From Punica granatum (lineage: Eukaryota > Streptophyta > Magnoliopsida > Myrtales > Lythraceae): a DNA stretch of 64,000 bases. Below are positions 34,226 through 46,250 of the stretch, one piece after another. The stretch spans positions 12,037,001 to 12,101,000 of the forward strand of contig NC_045127.1 in assembly GCF_007655135.1 (NCBI RefSeq). The letters are read 5' to 3'. The position numbers and the translations under genes are program-made. Positions within the stretch are counted from its first letter, which is position 1. Every line of letters begins with the position of its first letter. The notes below the pieces were generated by a model that worked only from the letters and a program-made list of their open reading frames with translations, was not told the origin of the DNA and searched no databases.

Positions 34226-36129
34226 TTACTTTTTCATGCTAAGCTTCGGAGAAATCTCGGCCTTCCCAATGTTGGCGATAGGCAGCTTTGTGTTATATGC
34301 CAACACAATCTGATTATCTCCTCTATAGGTTGGCGTACTCTGAAGCTTCTTCTGGTCACCGATAATGTGGTTGGAACACCTGGAATCAATGATCCATTCA
34401 TTACTACAATCGACTCCACTGGACTTCGGCACTGCTAGTGCCAGCCTCTCTGTCTCCTTCACCACTATACTTGTCACCACAATTACCTCTTTTCCCTAGG
34501 ATGACTCCGTCTCATCCTCATTCCAATATTCATTATCTTCATGGGACTTCATCGCTGCGTTACCTTTAGTAACTTTCATCTTCAATATGCAATCCTTGGC
34601 GAAATTGCCCTTTCTTGCCGCATTTATAGCATATAAGGTTGCGCCTCCAAGACCCCTACATTTGGTCTTCACTCTCTTGGCCCCGACGAGCTCCCCCAGC
34701 TCAGAAGCTCTTCTCCTGGTTGTCTGTTGCTCCTCTCATTGCTATATAAAGCTTCTTCTTCGCTTTTCAAAGAAACTCATGCCATTTGTTGTGCTATAGT
34801 CTCCTGATTAGCGAGAAGGTTCTCGAGGTCCTCCACGGATGGCTGGACTGGCCACCCCTGGACTGCTGCAATAAAACTCTTATACTCGAGCCTTAGTCCA
34901 TGAATTATTATCCTCCGTATCCTGCCTTCATTAATTTTCGACATGGAATCCAGCTTCGATATTTCCCGGCAAATTGACTTAATCTTTGTGAAATATCTAT
35001 TGATATTCATTTCTCTTCGTTTAAGGCCCATTAATTCATTCTCTAATAACTGCGGACTAATATCGTTCTTCTTCGTAAACCTTGCAGCTAGAATATCTCA
35101 AGCCTCTTTTGGACTAGTGCCTCATAAGTTCTAGCATATCTTCTTCGATAGATACCTTAATGGCAAACATGGCTTTCTCGGCCTTGATCTTCCACTTTCT
35201 AAGTGCGATGATGTCTTCGGTGGGTACTGTGGTCTCACTGCCGCCAACGATTTCCAAGAGATCTTGGCCCCAACAAATATGACTCCATGAATGTTTTCCA
35301 GGTGCTATAATTCTGATTGTTCAATTTCTTTACGTTGTCGATCGTATTGAACTCTGCCAGATCTGTCGCTTGGCCTTCTCACATGCTTGCTATGGTCCCA
35401 AACCTATAACTCACAGTCCTTAACTGTGGTCGCTCGCAGCACCTCCCCTCGGTCCCTGACCGATTTCTTGGCTTAGGCAGAACGTCCTCCGAGTCCGATC
35501 CCTGACTGAACTTGCACCGGGACAAAGTGTCGACACTTTCGCGGTCCCTGATCAACCCGCTCTGATACAACTTGTAGGTGCTCCAATACAAACTGTAGGA
35601 GCTCTCCCAAACACTAATCTAGTAAACTTTGGTTCAGGTGTGGTGGGCCGAACAACAAACTTTTTAGTAATCTCGAAAATATTACACAATACAAACTCAC
35701 ACTCACCCACTCCTATCACACACACGCTCGCTCTTCCTCTCTCTTCTCTTTCTCCTATCTGCTTTCTTGTGTGCCTGTATTCTATATCTGCACCCCACAC
35801 ACACACACATCTATATATATATATATATGAAAGCAACATACGAGGTGGGCTCGGCCAAATGGCCTCAAAACGCTATATTTTTTAATGGAATTTTCTCGAT
35901 TTTTTTAGTTTTAAAATTTTAAATAATTTCTTATAGTAAAATTAGAAACAAAATCTGGCAAAATTATTTTTTCATTACAATATTCCCTTTTATAAGGATC
36001 GAAAATACCATCAAATCTTTTAGATATCACGGTAATCTCTAATTGAATGCAATATAACTTTCTAAACGTACTTTTTTACTTTTTTACATTTTTAATCAGA
36101 TTTGTTCACTGAGAAAGGAAGACAAATCA
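34226..36129 (-). mobile_element. 5' part of a copia element (LTR, gag, start of protease)
   Basis: On the minus strand the order is LTR (36129-35573), primer site reading TTGTATCAGAGC, then decayed gag with KRREMNINRYFTKI (about 35010). After that comes a zinc-knuckle region near 34600 and the protease start DCSNEWIIDSRCSNH (about 34400), which ends at about 34235. The DSG of copia proteases reads DSR here, so the active site is altered. Everything beyond the protease is missing. A second fragment of the same family, about 92% similar by eye, lies at 55.2-59.0 kb. Confidence 0.8.
35573..36129 (-). repeat. Copia LTR (minus strand)
   Basis: 557 bp, reading TGATTTGTCTTCC at its start and CACCTACA at its end on the minus strand, followed after two bases by a tRNA-Met-like primer site. 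It matches 58541-59007, which lacks most of the microsatellite part at 35745-35830. Confidence 0.75.
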
Positions 36130-36690
36130 GATTATATTTTATCTAAATTATGTACGATAGTTATAAATATGAATTATCATATACAAAAACATGGGACTAT
36201 TCAACTCTCAAAGAATACGTTTATAACTAAAGTGAGCTCTCGAAACGTATATCTATCCCTAGATGCAAACGAGTTGATTAAATTATTTTTCTTTCTTATT
36301 TTATTTTTCATTATCTATTTGCTTTTATTTCCTCTTTTCTTTTTTCAAGATTAGTGATGTGAGTTTTGTGTCTCGAAAGACACCGCTAGCTCCATACGTG
36401 AGCTATCAGAAAGTAAGACCATGTATTACTAAACTTAAAGTTATTCACTGCCTCCTTTCAACCGCCATCCAATTGCTTCTTCTTCTTTCTAGAATTCTCT
36501 ATTACTACCCCTAGATTTTTCCTTCTTTCTTTTCCTCTAGATGTTTCTAGTTTATTCTACGTTGGTCCTTATACTATATCTAGATTTTTCCAAACTAATA
36601 TCTAAGATATTTTACATCGCTAATTATCTTCATAGATTATTCTACATATCTCTAGACATTTCATTAATAAAAAATTAGTGTTGATTTCCA
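36130..36690. other. AT-rich intergenic, nothing identified
   Basis: It contains pyrimidine-rich runs but no coding similarity. Confidence 0.35.
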
Positions 36691-36699
36691 ACATTAAGC

Positions 36700-37000
36700 T
36701 ACTACTGGTTGCCCATAGATGATGTACTACAAGAAAGAACACACGTAGAATCAACCCATGCAGACTCGGCATGTTCGATGCAATGAACTTGACCTCAAGA
36801 AGAAAGGTAGGAAGACGGTTAATTGGATGCCCGAGTCCCAAAAACAGCAGATGGTGAACTTATTCCAAAAAATGAAAGCACGAGTAGGGACCTCGATGAC
36901 TGAGTGGGATGGTTAATAGTCGAGCAATTAGTTTGTCAGTTCATCTCAGTGGCTGCTTTTAATTTCCAAGGTTTACCAATTACATGTCAAAATCCGGGTT
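36700..37000 (+). pseudogene. Orphan C-terminal fragment of the array family (upstream of copy D)
   Basis: DNA matches the ends of B (5830-6110) and of the 10.1-10.4 kb fragment. It reads KKKGRKTVNWMPES, matching EKKDRKLVNWVSKS in B, and the final AAFNFQGLPITCQ matches AAS-NCKVYLNYMT in altered form. Stops interrupt it. It is the tail of a lost array member and marks where the array resumes after the 25-kb block. Confidence 0.6.
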
Positions 37001-37249
37001 TTGACAGATGAGTAGTTCAAAGGACCTCGATAAGAAAATGTTGGCTACTGGTGGCTGGAACACAGAAGGACAATAAATCGATTGATGGTCTTTTCTCTCC
37101 TGTAGTTCAACGTCTCAACTCAGTTTCAAGAATACTGAAAAAGAGTTATACAAGCATAACTGATACTTGGAAGTCCCAATTTCGTCCGTTTCAGACAAGC
37201 TGGGAAAAATTTTGTCATGTAGCAAAAATTCTGAATAAACGTACCTTCT

Positions 37250-38440
37250 GGTATGCGCATTAAATTCGTCAGTTCTAAAACCAAAAGTGATTGAGATGAA
37301 ATCTGCAGAAACTGCAGTACATCCGAATCTTCAAGATCATTTCCCGTCCGGTCCCGCTTTTGTTTGAGGATTTGCAGTTAGATTCTTAACCTGAAATCTA
37401 TCAACCACTGAACATTAATCTCGGGTTTAACCAATACATGAAGGATCCCTCATTGACGCAGCGTACACACGAATAACCTGTCATAGACTCGTTGATTCAC
37501 GCACGAATACCGGAACTACAATCTTCTATCACTTGTTGATTCTACGAATACTAAGGAATAGGCATCAAACTCGAATCAAATCCGAGATTGGGAAAAGAGC
37601 ACGAAAGCTCCAATTTTTATTAACTGATCAAAAGACAAAAACGTTCTTAACCTATGGCTTACAAAGCTTAAATAGGATTTAAAGAAAACCTAACTTGCAC
37701 AAAAAAAATAAATTTTTCCTAAAATTGTAAAAACACTCAAATAACATAAAATTGCATGTTTGAGGTCCTAAACAATGGAATTTGCCTTAAATATTGAAAA
37801 ATATTGCTCCGGAGACCGTTTCCCTTGAGATAGAGCCATCAAAACCTATTTTTCTTCAGGTACCGATTTGCTGCTACTTCAGCCGCATCACTCACCATTG
37901 GGATATAACATTGGATCAAGGCCTCCCATAGATGAGCTACATGTACTTACTTAGTACCAGTCATAGTAAGTGTTTTTCTCCTCGGATTTGGAACAAGTAA
38001 CCTTGAAATGCTTCTTTTTCTGCATATCTCTATCTACCCTCTATGTCAGTCTGGCTTCAGAGGATAAATAGGCTTTGAAAGTGGCCCGCCATTTGCGTGA
38101 TGATGTGGCATATATATAGAGCTGATAAGAATTTAACTGCTCTTGCAACAAAGAAGACCAATGAGAAAAGGACCACAAAATCTGAGGGTTTGACTTCATG
38201 AGAAATAATTTATAGGACCAAAATCTAAGCAACAAGAATCCTTTGAGTTTTCTTCTGTATCATAAGGAAATAACTAACTCCACGCTTAACATATAAACCC
38301 AAAGATATCAGTCTTTAGCTCCTCTTTCCCTCTCTCCCATCACACAATTGAATGCAAATCAAAGGTTCTTCAGTAGTTTCTCGTTCTGTTCCCTTTCTTT
38401 GATTTCTACAGCCTCTTACTCTAATTCTCAAGGACCATCC
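37250..38440 (+). repeat. Array spacer repeat, unit 3, with a 440-bp insertion
   Basis: It matches the spacers at 6140 and 10430, but similarity is interrupted between about 37430 and 37872 by unrelated sequence and then resumes at ATTGGGATATAACATTGGATC. The end contains the promoter TATAAACCCAAAG (38292-38304), the GCAAATCAAAG element and the leader of copy D. Confidence 0.6.
38292..38304 (+). promoter_or_regulatory. TATA-type promoter element of array copy D
   Basis: TATAAACCCAAAG is identical to the element before copy B (about 4868) and at nearly the same distance from the ATG. Confidence 0.5.
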
Positions 38441-38960
38441 ATGGCCGAGAAAGATCGTCATTGCACTTATTCTGCAAGTCGTGACAGATGGTTTCAACTA
38501 TCCAGTTTCATCAGAAGAGTTTTTTTTTTTTTTGCTGAATTCATCAGAAGAGTTGAAGAAAAGATCGAGAGTGTCTACAATGATGTGAAAGCGGAAGGCA
38601 ATAATGAGATGATCCATGATGTTGAATCATGGAAAAGCAATCATGAAAGCTTGAAGAGCAAGATGTATCATGTGACCAATATGTTATTCCACACCATCCG
38701 AAGAGACAATGCCACCGCAGTCATCCTGGACCGTGAAGAGGCTCGAGCTGTCATGGAAGCAATGGTTCAGTGGTTCTCAAAGGCGAAAGAAATAATCAAT
38801 GCTGGATTGAACAAGCTCCAAGACCTTCTCGAAGAAGCACAAGGCAAGAAGTCCAAGGAATCGAGTGAACTTTCGAGCGATCTTGATCAATAGGGGGATT
38901 GCACCAAGAGCGAAGAAGATGTGAAGGGCTCCAGTGATGAACGTGAAATAGAGATGATGG

Positions 38961-39697
38961 TGTTAGAAATTATGGCTAATGGGTGAATGAAGAAATTGCT
39001 CACGAGCTAATGACTCTTGATTTTCTTGGTGGTTACAAAAAATGAATGAATTGCATTCATGAATAATCAAATACCATTAACACATATATTGAATATATGT
39101 GAGTTATTTCCCATAAAAGGAGAATAGGAAGAGTCATAGAAGCCTTGATCCCATAGTCTATAAAAGGGCACACGGCAAAAAGGAAAAAGGACAAAAAAAA
39201 AAAAGAAAAAGCCTCCTGCCTTCCATTGTTTCTTGTAGCCGATTGAAAAGTAGAAGAAAAGTCTTCCCTTGGTTGCAATTCCCTAGAGAAGAACAACTTC
39301 CTTTTACTGAGACCAAAGGAAATTGCACAAGTGGTTGGCTACAATTTTTCTACGAAGGATTCGACCTCAAAAGTGTTCACGCTTCTCTTCGAGTTCGCTG
39401 AAGCTTTGTTGTTTGTGTTGTTGCTTCGCTTGTTGCCGTTTTATCCTGGGAAACGATTGTCCACGTAACCTCAAACACCCAGGAGGGGACAATTCTGTTT
39501 CAAGGGGTTTGTGTCTAACACAGAACTCGGCTCTCTCTCGTATCTTTCGGTTTCGCCTTTGTTTCGGTTTGAATTTCCAAGTTCTTACACTAATTAAATT
39601 CAGTTAATTTTATAGTATTCTATTTGTCTGAATAGCTATTTGAATTATCGTTCAATTTTTGTGACTTATTACGGCTAATTAAATTTTTTTTATTACA
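38961..39697 (+). repeat. 5' LTR of the copia element
   Basis: 737 bp. A probable TATA box (TATAAAAGGG) lies at about 39161. The LTR ends TTTATTACA, followed by ATCTTGAAACAG, which is not the usual tRNA-Met primer site. Confidence 0.9.
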
Positions 39698-39732
39698 ATC
39701 TTGAAACAGACTTTGTTATTTGAACGATTCGA

Positions 39733-40224
39733 ATGGCGTCGAGGAACGATGGAGATACGACTAACGGAAGCCGGACTACTGGCTCCGGCCCTGCTCCTAT
39801 CTTGCCTAACCATTTGGTTAGCCAAAACGTGGCTGCTCCCTCGATGGTCCCTGTGAACCATGTCGAGAAGCCCGAGAAGTTCAATGGGTTGAACTTCAAG
39901 AGGTGGCAACAAAAGATGCTATTCTACCTCACAACTCTTAACCTTGCAAGATTCTTGACTGAAAATGCTCCAACCCTATCTGTGGGGGAGTCAGATGTGC
40001 AGGCTCTCAGTGCGGTTGACGCTTGGAAGCACTCCGACTATCTTTGCCGAAATTATATCATGAATAGTCTTCATGATTCCCTGTATAGTGTCTATCAGGG
40101 GTTTAAGACGGCAAAGGAACTATGGAAATCCTTGGACCGTAAATATAAATCAGAGGATGCCGGTGCGAAGAAATTTCTCGTGGACGATTCCTCGATTTTA
40201 AAATGGTGGATTCAAGAACCGTAA
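39733..40224 (+). pseudogene. gag: Copia Gag N-terminal part, ended by a one-base frameshift
   Basis: It starts [15 protein letters not shown] and contains the copia Gag capsid core: [18 protein letters not shown], then [15 protein letters not shown] and [12 protein letters not shown]. At about 40180-40184 (GTGGAC) one G is missing relative to the frame used downstream. The chain then runs 15 wrong residues and stops at 40222-40224, while the correct frame is open from before 40203. Gag normally continues without a break into the polyprotein, so this copy makes only a truncated capsid protein unless ribosomes shift frame. Confidence 0.85.
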
Positions 40225-43200
40225 TGAGTCAAGTGCAAGAATTGCAAGTGCTCTTGCATGAGATTCAAGCTGAGGGGATGGCTCTAAGTGAATCCTTCCA
40301 AGTGGCTGTTGTCATTGAGAAGCTGCCTCCTGGTTGGAAGGATTTCAAGAATTATCTGAAGCATAAGCGGAAGGAGATGACAATGGAAGATCTTGTTGTC
40401 AAGCTTCGAATTGAAGAAGACAATAAAAACTCCGGAAAGGATCTCATCCTCCCTGCTGCTAAGGTAAATGTCATGGAGCAAGGGCAAAGCTCCAAGAACA
40501 AAAAAGGCAAGAAGAAGCTGGGTACGAATGGAGGAGTCTTCAAGCCCAAGTTTCAGGGGAAATGCTTCAACTGTGACAAGAAAGGTCACAGATCTGCTGA
40601 TTGCAGGCTCCCAAAGAGGAAAAAGGACCATGAAGCAAACGTGGTCAATGAAATGGCTCGAGATGTGGCAGACATCAACCTATCTGCTGTGGTTTCAGAG
40701 GTGAACTTCATTGGGTCCAACCCAAAGGAATGGTGGCTTGTTACCGGTGCCACCAAACATGTGTGCTCAAACAGAGACCTATTCTCTATGCTCAAACCGG
40801 TCACTAGGGAGAGGATCTATATGGGAAACTCTGCCCATTCTGCTGTTGAAGGTCAAGGCAAGGTAGTCTTAAAGATGACTTCAAGAAAGGAGTTGACTCT
40901 AAACAATGTATTGTACGTACTTGAGATTCGAAAGAATTTAGTCTCTGAGTCAGTGCTGAACAAACATGGGTTCAGGATGGTTTTTAAGTCAGACAAAGTT
41001 ATTTTGTCCAAGTCTGGAATGTACGTAGGAAAGGGATATGTGCGTGATGGGCTTTTAAAGCTCAATGTAATGACCATAATCAATAAGAATTCTGGTTCTT
41101 CTACGTATTTGATTGAGTCTGCTGATATGTGGCATGGAAGACTAGGTCATGTTAATTATAATACTTTGCGTGGATTAATTAACTTGAATCACATACCTAC
41201 ATTCCAAATTGATTCACAGCACAAATGTGAAATTTGTGTTGAAGCAAAATTGACGAGGTCACCCTTTCAAATGATTGAAAGGAACAACGAGCCACTTGAT
41301 CTAATTCATAGTGATGTATGCGATTTAAAGTTCGCAACAACAAGAGGTGGTAATAATTATTTTATTACCTTTATCGATGATAGTACAAAATATTGTTATG
41401 TATATTTGTTGAAAAGCAAAGATGAGGCCATAGAGAAATTTGTTCTCTATAAAAATGAAGTTGAGAATCAACTCAACAAGAAAATCAAGAGATTGAGGAG
41501 TGATAGAGGAGGCGAATACGTAACGCCTTTCAGGGAATTCTGTGCACAATACGGAATTATACACGAAGTGACTGCACCTTATTCACCTCAATCGAATGGT
41601 GTTGCTGAACGCAAAAATCGCACATTGAAAGACATGATGAATGCGATGATATTAAGTTCAAGATTACCTCAAAATATATGGGGTGAAGCAATATTGTCAA
41701 GCAATTACCTATTAAATAAGGTGCCTCGAAAGAAAAGGGAAAAGACACCTTATGAATTATTCAGAGGTAGGAGATCATCCTACGATCACTTGCGAGTGTG
41801 GGGGTGTTTGGCAAAAGTAGTCGTTCCGGCACCAAAGAAAGTAAAGATCGGTCCTAAGACGGTGGATTGCATCTTTATTGGCTATGCACATAATAGTAGT
41901 GCTTATCGATTTCTTGTGCATGAATCTAAGATTCCCGATATACACAAGAACACGATAATGGAATCAAGGAATGCATCGTTCTTTGAAGATGTATTTCCAT
42001 GTAAATTGAATGAGGCATCGAGTTCATCGAAACGAACCTCACGCACTATGAATGATGTACTTCATGACGTAGATCATGAAAGGCAGGGTTCGGATGAAGA
42101 GATTGAACCTAGATGCAGCAAAAGAGCTAGAATTGAAAAATCATTCGGGAATGATTTTCTGACATATTTGTTAGAAAAGGAACCACAAAGCCATGCTGAA
42201 GTAGTGAATTCCTCTGAGGGACCTCTCTGGAAGGAGGCAATCAAAAGTGAAATTGATTCGATTCTGCGAAATCACACTTGGGAATTAGTGGATCTCCCCA
42301 CTAGTTGTAAACCCTTAGGATCCAAATGGATCTTTAAAAGGAAAATGAAAGCAGATGGATCCATTGATAAGTACAAGGCCAGACTTGTAATTAAGGGATA
42401 CAAGCAAAAGGAAGGCTTGGACTATTTTGATACTTATTCTCCTGTGACGAGAATAAATCCCGTTAGGATGATACTTGCAATTGCGGCATTGCGTAATTTG
42501 GAAGTTCATCAAATGGATGTGAAAATAGCTTTTCTAAAAGGAGATTTAGATGAAAAAATCTATATGGAACAACCCGAAGGGTTCGTGGCTCCAGGAAAAG
42601 AAAGGAAAGCCTGTAAATTGGTTAAATCATTGTATGGGTTGAAACAATCACCAAAACAGTGGCACGAAAAATTCGATAATGCAATGATTTCCAAAGGATT
42701 TAAGATCAATGAGTGTGATAAATGTGTATACATTAAAGAAACAGAAAATGGTTATGTCATTTTATGTCTCTACGTGGATGACATACTCATTGTTGGTAGT
42801 GATGACAGAATGAACAAATCTACGAAGAATATACTGAATTCGAGATTTGATATGAAAAATATGGGACTCGCTGATGTGATTTTAGGAATTAAAATCATGA
42901 GAACATCAGATGGACTAATTTTGAGTCAGTCACACTACATAGATAAAATTCTGGAAAAATTTACCAAAAATGATTCTGGAATTTCAAAGACTCCAATAGA
43001 CAATAATCTTCATCTATCAAAGAATAGAAAAGAGAGTATTTCTCAATTAGAATACTCGCGGGTCATTGGAAGTCTGATGTATCTGATGAGTTGTACTAGG
43101 CCTGATATTGCATACTCGGTTAGTAGACTCAGTAGATATACGAGTAATCCGAGTGGAGACCATTGGAAGGCAATTGTCAGGGTACTCAAATACCTTAGAT

Positions 43201-43526
43201 ACACTCGAGATTACGGGTTGCACTATACCAGATATCCAGCTGTCCTAGAAGGATATAGTGATGCGAACTGGATATCTGATATAACGGATTTGAAATCCAC
43301 TGGTGGATATGTGTTCACACTAGCAAGTGCAGCAGTTTCATGGAAGTCCTCAAAACAAACTGTAATCACTAGGTCCACAATGGAATCTGAGTTTATTGCT
43401 CTGGATAAATGTGGAGAAGAAGCTGAATGGCTACACCATTTTCTAGAGGACATTCCTCAATGGGAAAAACCTATGCCACCAATTTGTATCCACTGTGACA
43501 GTCAAACAGCAATTGGAAAGGCACAA

Positions 43527-43558
<32 letters not shown>

Positions 43559-43733
43559 ACGTCGTAGACACAACACCATTAGACAACTGATCTCAACTGG
43601 AATTATCTCTATTGACTACGTGCGGTCAAAGGATAATATAGCGGATCCGCTAACCAAAGGGTTAAGTAAAGAGGAGTTTGAGAAGTTGTCAAAGGGAATG
43701 GGTCTACAGTCTATTAGAGGAAAAGTTTTATAG
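40203..43733 (+). CDS. pol: Copia polyprotein: Gag end, protease, integrase, RT, RNase H
   Basis: This is 1176 codons without a stop. The ATG at 40203 is only the first in frame; the natural start is upstream in gag. Residues 1-110 are the Gag C-terminal capsid part, and a zinc knuckle [14 protein letters not shown] lies at 121-134. The protease motif at about 177-185 reads [10 protein letters not shown]: the catalytic Asp is Val (codon GTT, 40740-40742). The integrase zinc finger follows (HGRLGHVNY ... CEICVEAK, about 312-348), then the catalytic region with [16 protein letters not shown] and the Glu before RKNRTL. RT carries [11 protein letters not shown] and the catalytic YVDD (about 857-860). 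RNase H has HCDSQTAIG and DPLTKGLS near the end. RT and integrase look intact, but the protease is probably dead, so this copy would depend on proteins from another. Confidence 0.9.
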
Positions 43734-44235
43734 CGGACACCCAACCTAGCTGACTGGAGATCCCAAGATCTAGGTTCAATGGGACAACCAAGTTATAAAA
43801 CCGAATTAAATCACTGTGGGGGAGAAAATCCCTAGACCATTCCTTGATGAAACAGTGATAAACGGATAAGGCTAGCAATCTAAATTGCTTTAATGATATG
43901 TGAAATCACCTATGTGAGAGAGAAGTGGGGCCGCTTTAGAGAAGAATTTTTATGGACTTAATTCTTTAGAAACTCTCGCAGAACCAGAACGGTGTTCCAT
44001 GGCAAAAAATGGACACGACTATGAGAACTGAAGGAAGTCAGTTGACTCTTGTGTGAGGTGCGTGATATCTTTACACAAAACAGCGGAACAATTCAAGGAC
44101 TTCGTGTCTATTGGACTGCTAGTAAAGTACATGCATTTTCACAAGGGAAGGTTTAAGGGTGGTGACATCTACCTATCCTATAGAGGCTCAACTGGTGAAC
44201 ACTATCTACGAGTCGAAACAAAACAATTTCCATTC
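43734..44235 (+). other. Copia untranslated region between Pol and the polypurine tract
   Basis: About 500 bp of non-coding sequence of the element. A short open stretch at 44053-44265 is not similar to any known retrotransposon protein. Confidence 0.6.
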
Positions 44236-44246
44236 ATGTGGGGGAT
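44236..44246 (+). other. Polypurine tract of the copia element
   Basis: ATGTGGGGGAT lies immediately before the 3' LTR, where plus-strand DNA synthesis would be primed. Confidence 0.8.
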
Positions 44247-44983
44247 TGTTGGAAATTATGGCTAATGGGTGAATGAAGAAATTGCTCACGAGCTAATGAC
44301 TCTTGATTTTCTTGGTGGTTACAAGAAATGAATGAATTGCATTCATGAATAATTAAATACCATTAACACATATATTGAATATATGTGAGTTATTTCCCAT
44401 AAAAGGAGAATAGGAAGAGTCATAGAAGCCTTGATCCCATAGTCTATAAAAGGGGCACACGGCAAAAAGGAAAAAGGACAAAAAAAAAAAGTAAAAGCCT
44501 CATGCCTTCCATTGTTTCTTGTAGCCGATTGAAAAGTAGAAGAAAAGTCTTCCCTTGGTTGCAATTCCCTAGAGAAGAACAACTTCCTTTTACTGAGACC
44601 AAAGGAAATTGCACAAGTGGTAGGCTACAATTTTTCTACGAAGGATTCGACCTCAAAAGTGTTCACGGTTCTCTTCGAGTTCGCTGAAGCGTTGCTGTTT
44701 GTACTGCTGCTTCGCTTGTTGCCGTTTTATCCTGGGAAACGATTGTCCACGTAACCTCAAGCACCGAGGAGGAGACTATTCTGTTTCAAGGGGTTTGTGT
44801 CTAACACAGGACTCGGCTCTCTCTCGTATCTTTCGGTTTCGCCTTTGTTTCGGTTTGAATTTCCAAGTTCTTACACTAATGAAATTTAGTTAATTTTATA
44901 GTATTCTATTTGTCCGAATAGCTATGTGAATTATCGTTCAATTTTTGTGACTTATTACGGCTAATTAAATATTTTTTATTACA
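44247..44983 (+). repeat. 3' LTR of the copia element
   Basis: 737 bp, matching the 5' LTR except for roughly 20-25 differences. It is followed by the target duplication GATGG and then the second half of array copy D. Confidence 0.9.
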
Positions 44984-45783
44984 GATGGAAGATATTATGA
45001 TGGAACTATTACGTCAAATTGGACTGGCCGAACCAGGAAGTGCTGGGCACGGGATAAATCGGGCTGTTTGCACCAATCTTGGGCTCTTGACCAATCCTGA
45101 ATTGGAGGTTGCAGGAGCTGCAGAGGTAGCTATCGAGAACAAGGAAAGTGAGAAGCCCAACAAGGAGTTGATAGTTCGAGCTGGTGATATTGAGGGCCAG
45201 CTTTCGCTCTTGCTACTCTGGATCATCGTCTTATTGTCTATGAATGAGATGGAGATGTCCAAGTTCCAGGGGTTTGAGTCCTCCCTGAAATTGCTCGCTT
45301 CAAAAAATAGCAACACAAGGCTTGTCAAGAGGATACACGAACTGGTTATAAGGGCGGATAATGAATTCAAGAAGATGGAGGTATATGCGACTCAAAAGCT
45401 GCAAGGCCGACGAGGAGCTATTCCGGAATGCTATCATGCTACTGAGGATCAATGGAGCAATAGGACTCGTAAACTGGTTAAAGAGGTGCTCAATTGCTTC
45501 ATTGTTACAGTCGTTAAATTGGACAGTTTCTTGAACTATGTGGGTAATCTCGAGCCACAGTCTAGCAGAGGGAGTGGTTATGGCGTTGAAGCAGAACATG
45601 AAGGACATGGAGACTGTAAGTGAAAGCCATTGAACAGAAGATCAGAAAACTGAGGAACCTTCTGAAGTACAGTGATTTCTTCTCGACTGTAAACGTGCTT
45701 GCTGATGCTCGTGGAATCAAGAAGTCGTAGATAATGTGATACTTAGGAGGTTTGAAGCAGTAGGCCAGACTGGGCTTTACTGA

Positions 45784-46250
45784 GGCGCTATCTTGTGAAT
45801 ACAGTTAAAGAACTGTGATGTATGCTGTAAAGTTGATGTTGTGCTATCTGATGAAAATGAAACAAGATGTGCTATTTCGTGAAATTTGTTAAAAAAAAAA
45901 TGTTTTATGGTATAATTTCCCTTTTATTTTTGTTTTATTTAATTGTTTAGTTTGCCACGTCAGCATTCCATCCATTTTTTGCTGAAAGTAAACAATGTTT
46001 TGTTGCATGTAAAAATTATAAAATATCGTGCTATATGGTGAATATGCCACGATACATGCTACTTGCTTGGGAAAAAAAAAACTCAAAATATCATATTGTA
46101 CTTTTTCCTATTATTTTCTACTATAATTTGTAAATTATCAACCTTTCCTCAATTCAAATGGTGACCTCCATATCAGCTCTTATGTGATAACAAATAAGTT
46201 CACCAACACGTTATAGGTAACAGTAGATTTTTTTCTATTTAAATTTAGTA
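45784..46250 (+). repeat. Dispersed repeat R1, copy 3 (5'-truncated)
   Basis: It begins abruptly at GCTATCTTGTGAATAC in the 3' flank of copy D and matches the last third of R1 copies 1 and 2, including the uninterrupted site TTTGCCACGTCAGCATTCC, which defines the insertion point of the 4.7-kb element in copy 1. Confidence 0.65.

Larger units (their letters stand above)
38956..44988 (+). mobile_element. Nearly complete Ty1/copia retrotransposon (38961-44983) with GATGG duplication
   Basis: Two 737-bp LTRs (38961-39697, 44247-44983) begin TGTT and end ATTACA, and the perfect 5-bp duplication GATGG lies at 38956-38960 and 44984-44988. A polypurine tract (GTGGGGGA) ends just before the 3' LTR. 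Gag starts at 39733 and the rest of the polyprotein runs uninterrupted to 43733. A polyprotein in the order Gag, protease, integrase, RT, RNase H identifies copia. Two lesions stand out: a one-base loss in gag and a catalytic Asp to Val change in the protease. The LTRs differ at roughly 20-25 positions by hand count, about 3%. No standard tRNA-Met primer site follows the 5' LTR. Confidence 0.92.
38441..45731 (+). pseudogene. Array copy D, split by an intact-looking copia element
   Basis: The first half (38441-38893) is an uninterrupted 150-codon frame. It starts MAEKDRHCTYS, has EEKIESVYND matching KIESLLNE of copy A, and MEAMVQWFSKAKE matching the tryptophan block, then a TAG after SSDLDQ. 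It carries an odd tract of Ts (38520-38533) flanked by a duplicated TTCATCAGAAGAGTT. The gene continues to 38960, is cut by the copia element and resumes at 44984. The second half (44989-45623) encodes PNKELIVRAGDIEGQLS, LVKRIHELVIRADNEFKK and KLVKEVLNCFIVTVVKLD in one frame. A one-base shift near 45580 destroys the coiled-coil tail seen in copy C. The stop before the insertion may have preceded or followed it. Confidence 0.75.

Noticed and set aside
44053..44265. Extra gene in the copia element downstream of pol
   Set aside because: A 70-codon frame without similarity to envelope-like or other extra proteins of copia elements, running into the LTR.
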